Counted from the first letter of the stretch, positions 1 to 9,125 are shown. The stretch is DNA of 64,000 nt from Saprospiraceae bacterium (GCA_016712145.1 JADJRO010000003.1:310001-374000); one strand, 5' to 3'. Notes: a model not told the origin generated them from the sequence alone. Program-made: numbers and translations.

Positions 1-1283
1 GCAATTGGAAAAAGACTGAGCAGCCATATTTTTGGATCATTGAATAAATAATCATGCCCGGCAATGAGTTTAGGGTGTTCGATAATTGGATCCAATATCG
101 CATCTGGTGCATTGTTTTTTGCAGTTTCGTGGCCGGGACTTATCTGGAGTAAAAAACTGTCTTGCAAGTGAATGTATTTTTTTAATTCGGTATTAAAGTA
201 TACAAAGCCCGGTGCTAGTATAAATTGTCCGGATTTTTTTGGCAATAAGAGAAAGTCAAATTTTCGGGTATTTGTTAAACGGGGTTCATCAGTAACTTTA
301 ATGATATCTCCACTTTTGGAATCTGTAATTTCAAAGCTGGAATCCAATTTAATAAAATCCGGATTCAAGGTATTAAAGTTGGCATCTCCCTGAAGTTGAA
401 GTCCTAAATGAATGGCATCATTTAATGAATAAGTCCTGTTTAAAGGACTGAATTGAATGGACATGGATCCCACTGCACCGCTATAATTTTCAGGAATGGG
501 TTGAGGTAATTCTTTAATCAGAATTTCCAAATCATTTGTGGAAACATTGACAACTTCAGAACGAAACATAGATGTCATTCCAACTCCAAAGGGATCGCGT
601 TCCCCTTTTACAAATCGATATACCGAAGGATCAATATGGATCCGACCGCTTTTGACTGGAAACAAAATGGTTTTAGAAAGAATTTTTGTTGTGTACTCCT
701 TGCCGTTATAAATTTCACGCAAGGTAGGATTGTTCAACATATTAACAGCCTGGTCCTGAAATGCATCCAAATTAGGATGTGTTCCCATTTCCATATTGTC
801 AATATTAACCTGGGTATATAATTTATAAGTCAAACAAATTTGTTCTCCAAGATAGGCTTCAGTCTTATCCAAAAAAGCTCTTACAATTATTTCGGCGCCA
901 TTGCTTGCATTGGCTTGCGCTTTAACAACCTTAATCGTAATGGGCTTGCTATAGAGAACTTTTCCATTAACTAAGATATTGGCAGGTTTAATAGTAAAGC
1001 TTCCAACTTGATTACATGCAAGTGTATATACATATCCTATGGAGGACGTCATGGCTCCATTGATAATACTGGTTTGCATCGAACGGGCCGGACCTGCAAT
1101 TACCTGAAACGGACTAAAATCAGGTGCATTAAAATTCGATCCTTGTGCATTACTGAGTTTAAAACTCAACTGGAAACTACTGTTTTGTAAAACACTTTGA
1201 GCATCCGTGATGACTTCAAAGCTTACTTGCCCAAACAGAAGTAAACTAAAACATACAAATACAACAGTCAGATGTTTTTTCAT
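1..1283 (-). CDS. batD: BatD, aerotolerance operon protein (3' end outside window)
   Basis: The reading frame is open from an ATG at 1283 to the left edge of the window, about 427 codons, so the C-terminus is missing. The protein begins with a signal peptide (MKKHLTVVVFVCFSLLLFGQ), followed by a BatD-type first beta domain (residues about 21-125, with APDFSPFQVIAGP and TIKPANILVNGK) and then repeated Ig-like beta domains. BatD proteins are envelope proteins encoded with the VWA proteins BatA and BatB; the operon was first linked to aerotolerance in Bacteroides fragilis, but the biochemical role is not settled. The start overlaps the end of the preceding short BatD-like gene by 38 bp, which suggests translational coupling. 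It is the last gene seen in the Bat operon here. Confidence 0.88.
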   Translation of the reverse strand, partial: MKKHLTVVFVCFSLLLFGQVSFEVITDAQSVLQNSSFQLSFKLSNAQGSNFNAPDFSPFQVIAGPARSMQTSIINGAMTSSIGYVYTLACNQVGSFTIKPANILVNGKVLYSKPITIKVVKAQANASNGAEIIVRAFLDKTEAYLGEQICLTYKLYTQVNIDNMEMGTHPNLDAFQDQAVNMLNNPTLREIYNGKEYTTKILSKTILFPVKSGRIHIDPSVYRFVKGERDPFGVGMTSMFRSEVVNVSTNDLEILIKELPQPIPENYSGAVGSMSIQFSPLNRTYSLNDAIHLGLQLQGDANFNTLNPDFIKLDSSFEITDSKSGDIIKVTDEPRLTNTRKFDFLLLPKKSGQFILAPGFVYFNTELKKYIHLQDSFLLQISPGHETAKNNAPDAILDPIIEHPKLIAGHDYLFNDPKIWLLSLFPI

Positions 1284-1755
1284 CAGAGTTTGGTAACTTT
1301 TCTTTTTTCTTAGGCTCTGTTGATGGTACCGACTCTTCAGGTACAATGCGTTCTTCTTGTTTGGTTTTTGGGCGTTGCCTAATGCCTTCTGGATTTTGAA
1401 ATACAATAATTTTTACCGGAGGTGTTTTGTAGGTTTTTTCTTCAGTTTGTAAATTTCCTGACTCAATTATAAATTCACCATCTGAAGGAGCTTCTAAATA
1501 ATAAGTATATGAACTGGTCTGACTAACTTGTCCGTTCATAAACGAATAGCTGGACGCCGTATTTGGACCTGAAACAAGGTTCCAGCCTGAAAAATCAGGT
1601 GGTAAAAACTTGCCTGAACCATTTTTAATTTCAAATTTTACTTCCAGGTAATTTCCTAATAAAAGGGTGTCATTGCTTACAGAAACATTAAATTGCAATT
1701 CCTGTGAATGCACGAGTTGAATACCAACAAATAAAATAAAAAGAATTGTTTTCAT
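1246..1755 (-). CDS. Short BatD-like protein, single first domain
   Basis: A 169-residue secreted protein with signal peptide MKTILFILFVGIQLVHSQ. Residues 20-125 align by eye with the first domain of the full BatD encoded just downstream: PPDFSGWNLVSGP matches APDFSPFQVIAGP, then FMNGQVSQTSSYTYYLEAP and a TPPVKI strand. After this one domain comes a Pro/Glu/Lys-rich tail (KTKQEERIVPEESVPSTEPK) and the stop. It therefore looks like a stand-alone copy of the BatD head, either a partial tandem duplication or a dedicated small partner. It lies 19 bp after batC and overlaps batD by 38 bp. Function is unknown beyond Bat membership. Confidence 0.82.
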   Translation of the reverse strand: MKTILFILFVGIQLVHSQELQFNVSVSNDTLLLGNYLEVKFEIKNGSGKFLPPDFSGWNLVSGPNTASSYSFMNGQVSQTSSYTYYLEAPSDGEFIIESGNLQTEEKTYKTPPVKIIVFQNPEGIRQRPKTKQEERIVPEESVPSTEPKKKEKLPNSDEKTSDCCICMF

Positions 1756-1774
1756 GCCAATTGAAATTTAAAGT

Positions 1775-2521
1775 TTACCAATCTTTAACGCGTTTACGAG
1801 ATTTACTTTGCATTTTTTGAATTCGCTCCCTTATTTTTTTATCCTGATCATCTACCATCCGCAGTAATTGTTCAGCCTGATCTTTGCTCATTTCCTTTGG
1901 TTCTTCACCGCTGGATGGATCCTTTTCTTCAGGTTTTTCATTCTTGTTTTCAGATTGTTCATTTTTTGAATTTTTTTGTTCCTGCTTTTTAGCCTGATCT
2001 TGCTTTTGTTGTTCTTGTTTGTCTTTTTGTTCTTGATTTTCTTGTTGCTGCTGTTGTTGTTGTTGTTGCTGTTGCTGTTGCTGCTGTTGTTGTTGAACTT
2101 GCAATTGTTTTTTAGCCAACACCAGATTATTTTTTGCTTCTAAGTCATTCGGGTTTCGCTTCAGGGATTCTTTGTAAGCTTCAATGCTTTTATCGTATTG
2201 TTTTTGATTAAAATACGAATTACCTAAATTGTAATAGGCTTTTGATTTAATAGCTTCTGAATTCGATGAACTAATACTTTTTTCGTAATAATCAGCTGCT
2301 TCTTTTGTGCGGCCTTGATTGTATAAACTGTTGCCAATGTTGTATTGATATTTAAATTCTGGCCTAAGTTCATTGGCTTTTCTGTAGGATTCTTCGGCTT
2401 CCATAAAAGCTGAATCTCTGAAAAATTTATCTCCTTTTAATGCAAATATTTTAGGATCCTGCGCATGGATCACGATTTGAAAGCTGGCAAAAATGAAAAT
2501 AGGTACTATGTTTTTAACCAT
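1775..2521 (-). CDS. batC: BatC, TPR protein with an 18-glutamine run
   Basis: An envelope TPR protein of the Bat operon. I place the start at the ATG at 2521 (MVKNIVPIFIFASFQIVIHAQ, a good signal peptide) rather than the upstream ATG at 2548, because a clear AGGAGG lies just upstream of 2521; such a Shine-Dalgarno site is unusual in this phylum. The TPR units span residues about 25-140 (DSAFMEAEESYRKANELRPE, AYYNLGNSYFNQKQYDKSIEA). They are followed by 18 consecutive Gln codons (2042-2095) and then a low-complexity Gln/Lys/Glu/Asn tail. The start overlaps the end of batB by 8 bp. In related operons BatC is thought to scaffold the BatA/BatB complex (family knowledge, not tested). Confidence 0.88.
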   Translation of the reverse strand: MVKNIVPIFIFASFQIVIHAQDPKIFALKGDKFFRDSAFMEAEESYRKANELRPEFKYQYNIGNSLYNQGRTKEAADYYEKSISSSNSEAIKSKAYYNLGNSYFNQKQYDKSIEAYKESLKRNPNDLEAKNNLVLAKKQLQVQQQQQQQQQQQQQQQQQQENQEQKDKQEQQKQDQAKKQEQKNSKNEQSENKNEKPEEKDPSSGEEPKEMSKDQAEQLLRMVDDQDKKIRERIQKMQSKSRKRVKDW

Positions 2522-3509
2522 TTTTCCTCCTGATTGTAAGCGTTTCAAAAATTAATACAGCCAATGCCAAAAACAAAATGTATTGAAAATAAGATTGATA
2601 CGTACTAAAAGATTGATAGGTTAGTTCTTTCTTAGCTAATTGAGCAAAGCGATTTTTTAGTTGGTTAAATCCATATTCGCTGTTTTCTAATTCCAACAAT
2701 TCACCTTGTCCTGCTGTTGCAATTTCTTCCAGCAGTTTTCGATTGGGTTTAGTAATAATAAGTTGACCGGATTCATCCGTCCGGTAGTTTTCTCCTGCAT
2801 TTCCAAAAACAGGCATAGGGCCACCTTGTTCTGTCCCTACAGGAATTGTGATTACGCTAATTCCTTTTTGTGCAGTTTTTTTTGCTGATTCGATCGCCTC
2901 GCCCTCATGATCTTCTCCATCTGTCAGGATGATAAGGATTCGATGAAAACCTTGTTCCTCTCCAAATGATTTTATAGCCAGTTCAATGGCATCAGAGATT
3001 GCAGTTCCCTGTGTTCCGATATTTTTGGGTCCGGCCATCGAGCTCATTAATTGAATGGTAGCCAAATCAGTAGTAAGAGGTGAATTTAAATAAGCACTGC
3101 CGGCAAATGAAATAAATCCAATGCGCTCACTTTTAAAACGATCCAAAAATTGTTTAATCCATACTTGAGCACGCGCCAACCGATCAGGTTTAATATCAGA
3201 ACACAACATACTTGTAGAAACATCCAATGCCAGAAATACATCTACATTTTGTGATTTTACTTTTTCTTTTTTCTTTCCAAATTGCGGATTGGTCAAACTT
3301 ACTACTGAAAATAAAATTACTAAATTAAATAAAATGAATTTGCGTTTAAAAAGTCTTCCAGAACCTAGCATGGATTGTTTCAAAGTATCTGCATTTCCAA
3401 GTTTACTCCAGGAATTTTCTAGTAATTTCTTGTAGTTAAGGAATAGCAAATAAAATACCGGTATTGCCAGCAGCAGTAATAAATAATATCCTGATTCCAA
3501 TCTAAACAT
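2514..3509 (-). CDS. batB: BatB, membrane-anchored VWA protein
   Basis: 331 residues. It has an N-terminal membrane segment (YLLLLLAIPVFYLLFL), a second at about 57-77, a von Willebrand A domain at about 88-285 and a last membrane segment near the C-terminus (YILFLALAVLIFETL). The MIDAS metal site is intact: DVSTSM (DxSxS) in the first strand, a threonine in LTTDLAT, and LTDGEDHEGEA. The product should sit in the inner membrane with the VWA domain exposed to one face as a metal-dependent protein-binding module. It overlaps batA by 8 bp and batC by 8 bp, so the three are translated as a block. The assignment as BatB rather than BatA rests on gene order. Confidence 0.92.
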   Translation of the reverse strand: MFRLESGYYLLLLLAIPVFYLLFLNYKKLLENSWSKLGNADTLKQSMLGSGRLFKRKFILFNLVILFSVVSLTNPQFGKKKEKVKSQNVDVFLALDVSTSMLCSDIKPDRLARAQVWIKQFLDRFKSERIGFISFAGSAYLNSPLTTDLATIQLMSSMAGPKNIGTQGTAISDAIELAIKSFGEEQGFHRILIILTDGEDHEGEAIESAKKTAQKGISVITIPVGTEQGGPMPVFGNAGENYRTDESGQLIITKPNRKLLEEIATAGQGELLELENSEYGFNQLKNRFAQLAKKELTYQSFSTYQSYFQYILFLALAVLIFETLTIRRKNG

Positions 3510-4521
3510 ATTCAGATAGAATTTTCAGTTTAGTAAATTTTAAAAGCCACTCTATGCATAAGATTATTAAACCTGCTAATAAAAAGAATCGAAATTCTTC
3601 TTCATATCGTTTAACATACCGCACTTCTATTTTTGTTTTTTCAAGTCGATCAATTTCTGTATAAATTTCTTTTAATTTTTCAACGTTAACTGCTCGGTAA
3701 TATTTGCCACCTGTAGCTGTTGAAATTTGATGGAGCAAGCCCTCATCAATGGTCACAGGAGCCATTCCAAATACATATTCTCCATGTTGACTTCGACCAA
3801 TTGGTGAATACGCTTCTCCGACAGTCCCCACTCCAATCGAATAAATTTTTATTTGATAGGTCTTTGCAAGCTCTGCTGCTAATTGAGGTGAAATTTCACC
3901 TGCATTGTTTACTCCATCGGTTAGTAATATAATTATTTTACTTTTAGCTGAATCTTCTTTCAAGCGATTTATTGCTGAAGCCAATCCCATCCCGATAGCT
4001 GTTCCATCTTCCAGAAATCCGCATTTGAGTTCAGCTAATAATCCATTTAAGGCTTCGTGATCCGTTGTTAAAGGACATTGAGTAAAGCCCTCTCCTGAAA
4101 ATGCGGTTAAGCCGATGCGATCATAAGGTCTTTTTGAAATAAAATCCATTGCTACGAGCTTACTAACTTCTAAACGATTGGGATCAAAATCCTGACTTAA
4201 CATACTGGAGGATAAATCCATAGCAAGAAAAATCGCAATGCCTTCTGCATTAATTTTTTCTTCTTTCAACACCCAGCGAGGTCTGGCTAAAGCCAAAATA
4301 AACAAGGCGATGGCCAACAGTCGAAAATAGTTTAAAAATTGATAGTATTTTATCTTCCAATTGCTTTGTCTTTTGATTCGATTTAAACTAGGGTATTGTA
4401 ACGCATTGGTTGTCCGTTCCGAGTTTTTAAATAAAAAATACCAGATCCATGGCAAGGCCAGTAACAGCAAAAACATCCATGGGGATTCCCATTCTAACCG
4501 ATCCAATCCAATCCAACTCAT
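3502..4521 (-). CDS. batA: BatA, membrane-anchored VWA protein
   Basis: 339 residues, with membrane segments at about 13-30 (WMFLLLLALPWIWYFLF) and 62-80, a VWA domain at about 90-300, and a C-terminal membrane helix (FFLLAGLIILCIEWLL). The MIDAS motif is complete (DLSSSM, LTTDHEA, LTDGVNNAGE). It is the paralogue of the BatB protein encoded immediately downstream; both keep the SML motif and the DPNRL/KPDRL turn after the metal site. It overlaps its upstream neighbour by 4 bp (ATGA-type) and batB by 8 bp. Role: a VWA scaffold in the Bat envelope complex, partnered with the MoxR ATPase of the same operon. Confidence 0.92.
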   Translation of the reverse strand: MSWIGLDRLEWESPWMFLLLLALPWIWYFLFKNSERTTNALQYPSLNRIKRQSNWKIKYYQFLNYFRLLAIALFILALARPRWVLKEEKINAEGIAIFLAMDLSSSMLSQDFDPNRLEVSKLVAMDFISKRPYDRIGLTAFSGEGFTQCPLTTDHEALNGLLAELKCGFLEDGTAIGMGLASAINRLKEDSAKSKIIILLTDGVNNAGEISPQLAAELAKTYQIKIYSIGVGTVGEAYSPIGRSQHGEYVFGMAPVTIDEGLLHQISTATGGKYYRAVNVEKLKEIYTEIDRLEKTKIEVRYVKRYEEEFRFFLLAGLIILCIEWLLKFTKLKILSEYV

Positions 4522-5828
4522 TTAACTTCTTTGATTAAAATAAGTTTGTTATTTGGTGAAAGTGCGAAAATCCCTCTGGAAAAAATAGCTTCTTTTTTCC
4601 AAATACCTATTAATATCAAAAAGGGTAAAAATAAACTTATAAAAGGTAAGACAAAAAGTAATAACAGAATCTGTAGTATTTTAGAATTGGAAATATTTAA
4701 AAGACTGTGATGCCATCTATTAAAAGTCCCCGATTCTCTTAAATGTAATTTCAGCCAATCTTCAGGAATTTCAAATTGGTGTTTTATTAAAAGATTTTGA
4801 ATTAATTCCAGTTTACCCATTCGCACGGAGCTGTAGGTTTGAATAAATGCATCTGGAACATTTTCATAGGGGTATTCAAATTGAGAAGCTTCACGTTCAC
4901 CCATGAGGGCAATCCAATGAACTCGCTTTTCTTCTAATATTCGTTCAGATAATTCCTTGTTGTTTCTAATAAATGTAAAGGCAAATTCCATCCAATGCTC
5001 ATTAGCTGTAAAATCAGGCATTGCATTTGCAAATTTTACATAATCGCTTTGTATAAAGCATTTTTTTAATTCATCTTTTTGATCTAAAACCAATTCAGAA
5101 TTTGAAATAGAATCAATAATCTCAGAGGAGGTGGATTCTAATGCAGGCAATTTAAGTCCATTTGCAAGGTAGTCTCTCAATATATGATTTAATTCGTCAT
5201 AATATTCCTTAACTTTATTTTGTTGCCACAACTTTTGTTCCTTCAATTGATATAATGCATCCAATGATTTTTCCCAAACCTTTTTTTCAGGCACCAGCTG
5301 AAAATTTATTGGCTTCATACGATCTGCTCTAAAAAAATGCCAAAGCACAAACAGCATTCCAATTAAAATCAACGAACCAAACACGATTAAATACAACAAT
5401 CGATTGGGATTGTCTGTCTGTTCAATATCTTTTATCGGACGAAGCACTGCTAAACTGTCGGATGGGTTATTAACATAGAGATACAAGGGATTTCCAGCAT
5501 ACCCGCTGCTGTCAGGAATTCCTGGACCAAATAATACAGGAATGCGATAAGAGCCACTATCAAAAACAGTAAATAAAATACGGCGTTCGAAAAGTTTATC
5601 TTTTTGCTGCCAACTTCCTTTGTCCAATACTTGAAACCAAGTTAAGGTATCTAAAAATTCAAAAGCTTTGTCTCCTAAAGTAGCTTGATCTGTAATTAAA
5701 CTAAGATGCTGTTGGTCTCCTATCAGCATCGCAGTTGAATCAAGCTTTTGCTGAAATACACTTTGAGCTTGCACATAGGATTGCAGGCAAAGCAATAAAC
5801 ACCATCCGATCCAATTGCTAAATTTCAA
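4518..5828 (-). CDS. Bat-operon membrane protein of unknown function (DUF4381-like)
   Basis: 436 residues. A signal peptide (1-22, WCLLLCLQSYVQAQ) is followed by an Ig-like beta region (about 23-125), a membrane helix at 143-166 (LLYLIVFGSLILIGMLFVLWHFF), a helical cytoplasmic stretch with a DUF4381-like pattern (YYDELNHILRDYLANGLKLPALESTSSEII, about 208-240), and a second strongly hydrophobic segment near 385-412. The middle part resembles small proteins encoded between DUF58 and BatA in other bacteria; the N- and C-terminal additions I do not recognise. It is 1 bp downstream of the DUF58 gene and overlaps batA by 4 bp, so it is a genuine operon member. Confidence 0.75.
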   Translation of the reverse strand: MKFSNWIGWCLLLCLQSYVQAQSVFQQKLDSTAMLIGDQQHLSLITDQATLGDKAFEFLDTLTWFQVLDKGSWQQKDKLFERRILFTVFDSGSYRIPVLFGPGIPDSSGYAGNPLYLYVNNPSDSLAVLRPIKDIEQTDNPNRLLYLIVFGSLILIGMLFVLWHFFRADRMKPINFQLVPEKKVWEKSLDALYQLKEQKLWQQNKVKEYYDELNHILRDYLANGLKLPALESTSSEIIDSISNSELVLDQKDELKKCFIQSDYVKFANAMPDFTANEHWMEFAFTFIRNNKELSERILEEKRVHWIALMGEREASQFEYPYENVPDAFIQTYSSVRMGKLELIQNLLIKHQFEIPEDWLKLHLRESGTFNRWHHSLLNISNSKILQILLLLFVLPFISLFLPFLILIGIWKKEAIFSRGIFALSPNNKLILIKEVK

Positions 5829-5829
5829 A

Positions 5830-6696
5830 TCAAGTTCTTTTTTTGAAAAAATTTAAAAGTGTTTTTATATAGGAGTCCTGAATATCTAAAGTTAGAAAAT
5901 CGGCATTTGCGCGATTAAATAATTGCTTGGTTTTTATTGATTGAAGTTTCTGTTCTTCTTCAAATGTTTTGAGCCAATTTTTATCAGAAGTGTCTATCAG
6001 GATCTCATCACCAGACTCTGCATCTTTTAATTGAATTAGTCCAATGTCTGACCATTTTTTTTCCAAGGGATCCAAAATTTGTAATCCAATGACATCGTGT
6101 CTCCGGGATACAATTTTTAAACTGGCCTCATGTACGGGATCATGAAAGTCAGAAATCAGAAAGCAAATATTTTTTTTAGTCTGAACTCGATTTAAATATT
6201 GCAGGGGAATGTCAAATCGGGTTTTACCTGAATCTGGTCGCAACACTAAAAGTTCACGAATCATTCGAAGTATATGTTGTTTCCCTTTTTTCGGGGGAAC
6301 GTATAGATGAATTTTGTCACTAAATAAAATCATTCCAACTTTATCATGATTTTGAGTTGCTGAAAATGCCAGTACTGCACTGATTTCAGTCATCCATTGC
6401 ATCTTGGTTTGATCCAGTGATCCAAACAACGTTGAACGGCTGATATCAACCAAAAGCATCAGGGTCAATTCGCGTTCTTCTTCAAAAACTTTAATTTGTG
6501 TTTGACCGGAACGTGCTGTAACATTCCAATCGATGTGGCGGATGTCATCACCAAATTGATATTCACGTACTTCAGAAAAGGACATGCCACGTCCTTTAAA
6601 CGTACTGTGATAAGCACCAGAGAACAAGTGATGACTCAGTCCTTTGGTTTTTATTTCTATTTGTCTGACTTTTTTAAGAATGTCCTGCGTCTCCAT
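5830..6696 (-). CDS. DUF58 family protein (VWA-like), Bat operon
   Basis: 288 residues with no signal peptide, so cytoplasmic. It carries the DUF58 signature at about 36-70: GRGMSFSEVREYQFGDD followed by IRHIDWNVTAR and VFEEERE. A VWA-like fold with DxSxS follows (LLVDISRST, about 88). DUF58 proteins are nearly always encoded next to MoxR ATPases and VWA proteins. MoxR AAA+ proteins are thought to act as chaperones that insert cofactors or mature complexes, with DUF58/VWA proteins as adaptors (family-level inference). The gene begins 1 bp after the stop of the upstream gene. The domain call is firm; the molecular role is not. Confidence 0.88.
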   Translation of the reverse strand: METQDILKKVRQIEIKTKGLSHHLFSGAYHSTFKGRGMSFSEVREYQFGDDIRHIDWNVTARSGQTQIKVFEEERELTLMLLVDISRSTLFGSLDQTKMQWMTEISAVLAFSATQNHDKVGMILFSDKIHLYVPPKKGKQHILRMIRELLVLRPDSGKTRFDIPLQYLNRVQTKKNICFLISDFHDPVHEASLKIVSRRHDVIGLQILDPLEKKWSDIGLIQLKDAESGDEILIDTSDKNWLKTFEEEQKLQSIKTKQLFNRANADFLTLDIQDSYIKTLLNFFKKRT

Positions 6697-6697
6697 A

Positions 6698-8020
6698 TCA
6701 ATACAACTTTCTTAAAGGGCCTGTTTTTCGGATGTGCTCTTGCAACAACGCATAGGGCACTATTATTTTCCGGATTCCATAGATAGAATTCCATTCGGAG
6801 GTAAAACAAAATCCTTCAGGTCGCAAGGTCCAGGGGCTAAAAAATTCCTGATCCATGTACATTTTAAATCGTCCTGAAGAATTGATAGACATCATTTCTT
6901 TCTTTTTCCAGCTGATGTATTCTGCGAAATATGCTTTGTAATCAAATTCTTTGTCAAATAATTCTTCAATACTGACAATTCGATTGAGTTTCCGGTCAAA
7001 ATTGAAAGACAAACTTCGTTCAGCATCTGTCCAGGGTTCTGTAAATCGAAAAATACCACAAACCCAATCCGAACTGATCCAATCAATATCCATAGATGCA
7101 TTTGCAGATTTTAAACCCCGGATGGGACCGGTTTGATAAAACGAAACCACTTGCTCTGTCCATTTTTGAATAAAATCATCGAGCCAGTTATCAAATTCCC
7201 GATCATTAATCTGGATATATTCCGCATGCAATCGAATTCCCGGATAACTTTGATTTTTACACTTGAAGCGAAATTTAGATTCTGCATTCCAAATTTCAGT
7301 AAGCTTGTATTTATCTTTAAAGTTTTCTTCTACCTGAATTTGATTTGGATTCAGAATACTTGTTTGCAATTCTTTATAACGTTCGCCATAATAATCATGT
7401 ACAGTCAATACCATTTTTTCACAGACAATGTCATCGCAGGTTCCTGCAATTAAATAGCCACTCAATTTATCCGGCAAACTGATGCTGCCTAAAATCCGTT
7501 GATCATTTTCTTTCTTCAGCTGGACAAAAATGGGATTGCGATCCATAATACCATGGTAGGATTGATACCAAACCTCAGACGGACAATCAAAAATTTTAAA
7601 ACCCTCACGACTCATTTTTTGAAATTCTATATATTCTCCTTTTTCTTTATTGTGATCCAGAATTTGGAGAAGAATTCCATTTGGCATGACCGTTCCCAAA
7701 AGAAATCCAACATGATCCAGGGTACTGTCAATCAATACCAATTTAATGTTTTCAAAATGATACGCTCCTTCAGCGGTCCAGTGAATGTTTGTCTGAAGGT
7801 TTTGAAGGATGGCACGGTATTCACGTCCATTATGCCCTAAACTAAAAATGTAAGCATCCCCATTCTTTGAAATTCCTGAATATTGTTGGACCCATATCCC
7901 CTGATGATTTTGGCCAAACAAATCCATCAGTTCCTGAATTTTTAATGAATAACTGACCGTTTGAGTGAAACTCACACCAAACGTAAAAAGCGAAAATAAT
8001 ATGCAGAGTAATTTATGCAT
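6698..8020 (-). CDS. Secreted protein of unknown function inserted in the Bat operon
   Basis: 440 residues with a clear signal peptide (MHKLLCILFSLFTFGVSFTQ). The N-terminal half is beta-rich without a motif I recognise. The C-terminal third (about 265-440) looks like the DUF3298/RsiV type: paired aromatic strands, then LSFNFDRKLNRIVSIEELFDKEFDYKAYFAEYI and a C-terminal SIYGIRKIIVPYALLQEHI. That match is by eye and weak. The gene sits between the MoxR ATPase and the DUF58 protein, which are usually adjacent, and its start codon shares the ATGA region with the end of moxR. This suggests co-translation and a periplasmic or surface role linked to the Bat complex. Confidence 0.7.
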   Translation of the reverse strand: MHKLLCILFSLFTFGVSFTQTVSYSLKIQELMDLFGQNHQGIWVQQYSGISKNGDAYIFSLGHNGREYRAILQNLQTNIHWTAEGAYHFENIKLVLIDSTLDHVGFLLGTVMPNGILLQILDHNKEKGEYIEFQKMSREGFKIFDCPSEVWYQSYHGIMDRNPIFVQLKKENDQRILGSISLPDKLSGYLIAGTCDDIVCEKMVLTVHDYYGERYKELQTSILNPNQIQVEENFKDKYKLTEIWNAESKFRFKCKNQSYPGIRLHAEYIQINDREFDNWLDDFIQKWTEQVVSFYQTGPIRGLKSANASMDIDWISSDWVCGIFRFTEPWTDAERSLSFNFDRKLNRIVSIEELFDKEFDYKAYFAEYISWKKKEMMSINSSGRFKMYMDQEFFSPWTLRPEGFCFTSEWNSIYGIRKIIVPYALLQEHIRKTGPLRKLY

Positions 8021-9018
8021 TAAGGAACTTCAACCTTTGATAAAATGCGTGAAATAATTTCATCTTGATTGATATTTTCTGCTTCCGCTTCATAACTTAA
8101 TCCGATCCGATGTCTTAAAATATCACGACACACATTTTGAATGTCGTCTGGAATTACAAAACCACGATGTTGCATAAATGCATGTGCTTTGCTAGCAAGT
8201 GCCATAAATATACTGGCACGTGGAGATGCACCATATTGAATCCATTGAGTAATTTCTTTCAATTTAAATTGTTCTGGCCTTCTGGTGGCAAAGACAAGAT
8301 TAATAATATATTTTTCGATGCGTTCATCCATATAAATTTTTGAAACCGCGGTCCGTGCTTTCAAAATATCGTTTGGATGAATGATGGGTTCAATTTTTTC
8401 ATCAATCTGTTTGTTGAGATTGCGACGCATGATTTCCCGTTCTTCATCTTGTGTGGGATAATCAATGAGTACTTTCATCATAAAACGATCGGTTTGTGCT
8501 TCCGGTAATGGGTAGGTTCCTTCTTGTTCGATTGGATTTTGGGTAGCCAAAACCAAAAAGGGTTCTTCTAACTTAAAACTTTCTTTTCCAATGGTGACCT
8601 GCTTTTCTTGCATGGCCTCCAACAAAGCGGATTGGACCTTGGCTGGAGCCCGATTGATCTCATCTGCTAAAATAAAATTGGCAAAAATGGGACCTTTTCT
8701 GACAGAGAAATTCTGATTCGCGGGATTGTAAATCAAAGTACCTATGATGTCGGCAGGTAACAAATCCGGAGTAAATTGAATTCTATTAAAACTTGCATCA
8801 ATAGATTGTGCCAAAGTTTTGATAGCCAACGTTTTAGCTAATCCGGGCAAACCTTCTAACAGAATATGACCGTTGGTAAGTAAACCAAGAATCATCCGGT
8901 CAATCATATGTTTTTGACCAACCACAATGCGTTTTTGTTGCTCAATGAGTTTATCCAAAAAGGCACTTTCAATACCAATCTGTTGATTGAGGGATTCAAT
9001 ATCAAGATATTGCGACAT
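8020..9018 (-). CDS. MoxR-family AAA+ ATPase
   Basis: 332 residues, the usual length for MoxR. The ATP site is complete: Walker A GLPGLAKT (about 56-63), Walker B ILADEINRAP (about 116-125), sensor 1 LATQNPIEQEGTYPLPEAQ with the typical MoxR loop, and sensor 2 SPRASI (about 272). The C-terminal lid (AFMQHRGFVIPDDIQNVCRDILRHRIGLS) also matches. MoxR proteins are hexameric chaperone-like ATPases working with VWA and DUF58 proteins. This is the first gene of the minus-strand Bat operon; the divergent gap to the next plus-strand gene holds the promoter region, but I could not place a convincing -7 box. Confidence 0.93.
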   Translation of the reverse strand: MSQYLDIESLNQQIGIESAFLDKLIEQQKRIVVGQKHMIDRMILGLLTNGHILLEGLPGLAKTLAIKTLAQSIDASFNRIQFTPDLLPADIIGTLIYNPANQNFSVRKGPIFANFILADEINRAPAKVQSALLEAMQEKQVTIGKESFKLEEPFLVLATQNPIEQEGTYPLPEAQTDRFMMKVLIDYPTQDEEREIMRRNLNKQIDEKIEPIIHPNDILKARTAVSKIYMDERIEKYIINLVFATRRPEQFKLKEITQWIQYGASPRASIFMALASKAHAFMQHRGFVIPDDIQNVCRDILRHRIGLSYEAEAENINQDEIISRILSKVEVP

Positions 9019-9125
9019 AAGTAAAAAATATAAAATTAAAGACTATGAATTGTTGATTTTTGCGTTCTTATTGTATAGAATGCAAAAGCAAGGCTAAAAA
9101 CGTAAAAAATAGAGAATCTGATTAT

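Noticed and set aside
172..393. Plus-strand frame of 73 codons
   Set aside because: It lies inside the open minus-strand batD frame, which reads as a BatD protein throughout.
4518..5828. Split of the Bat membrane protein into two genes
   Set aside because: The frame is continuous and its segments are consistent with one two-helix membrane protein.
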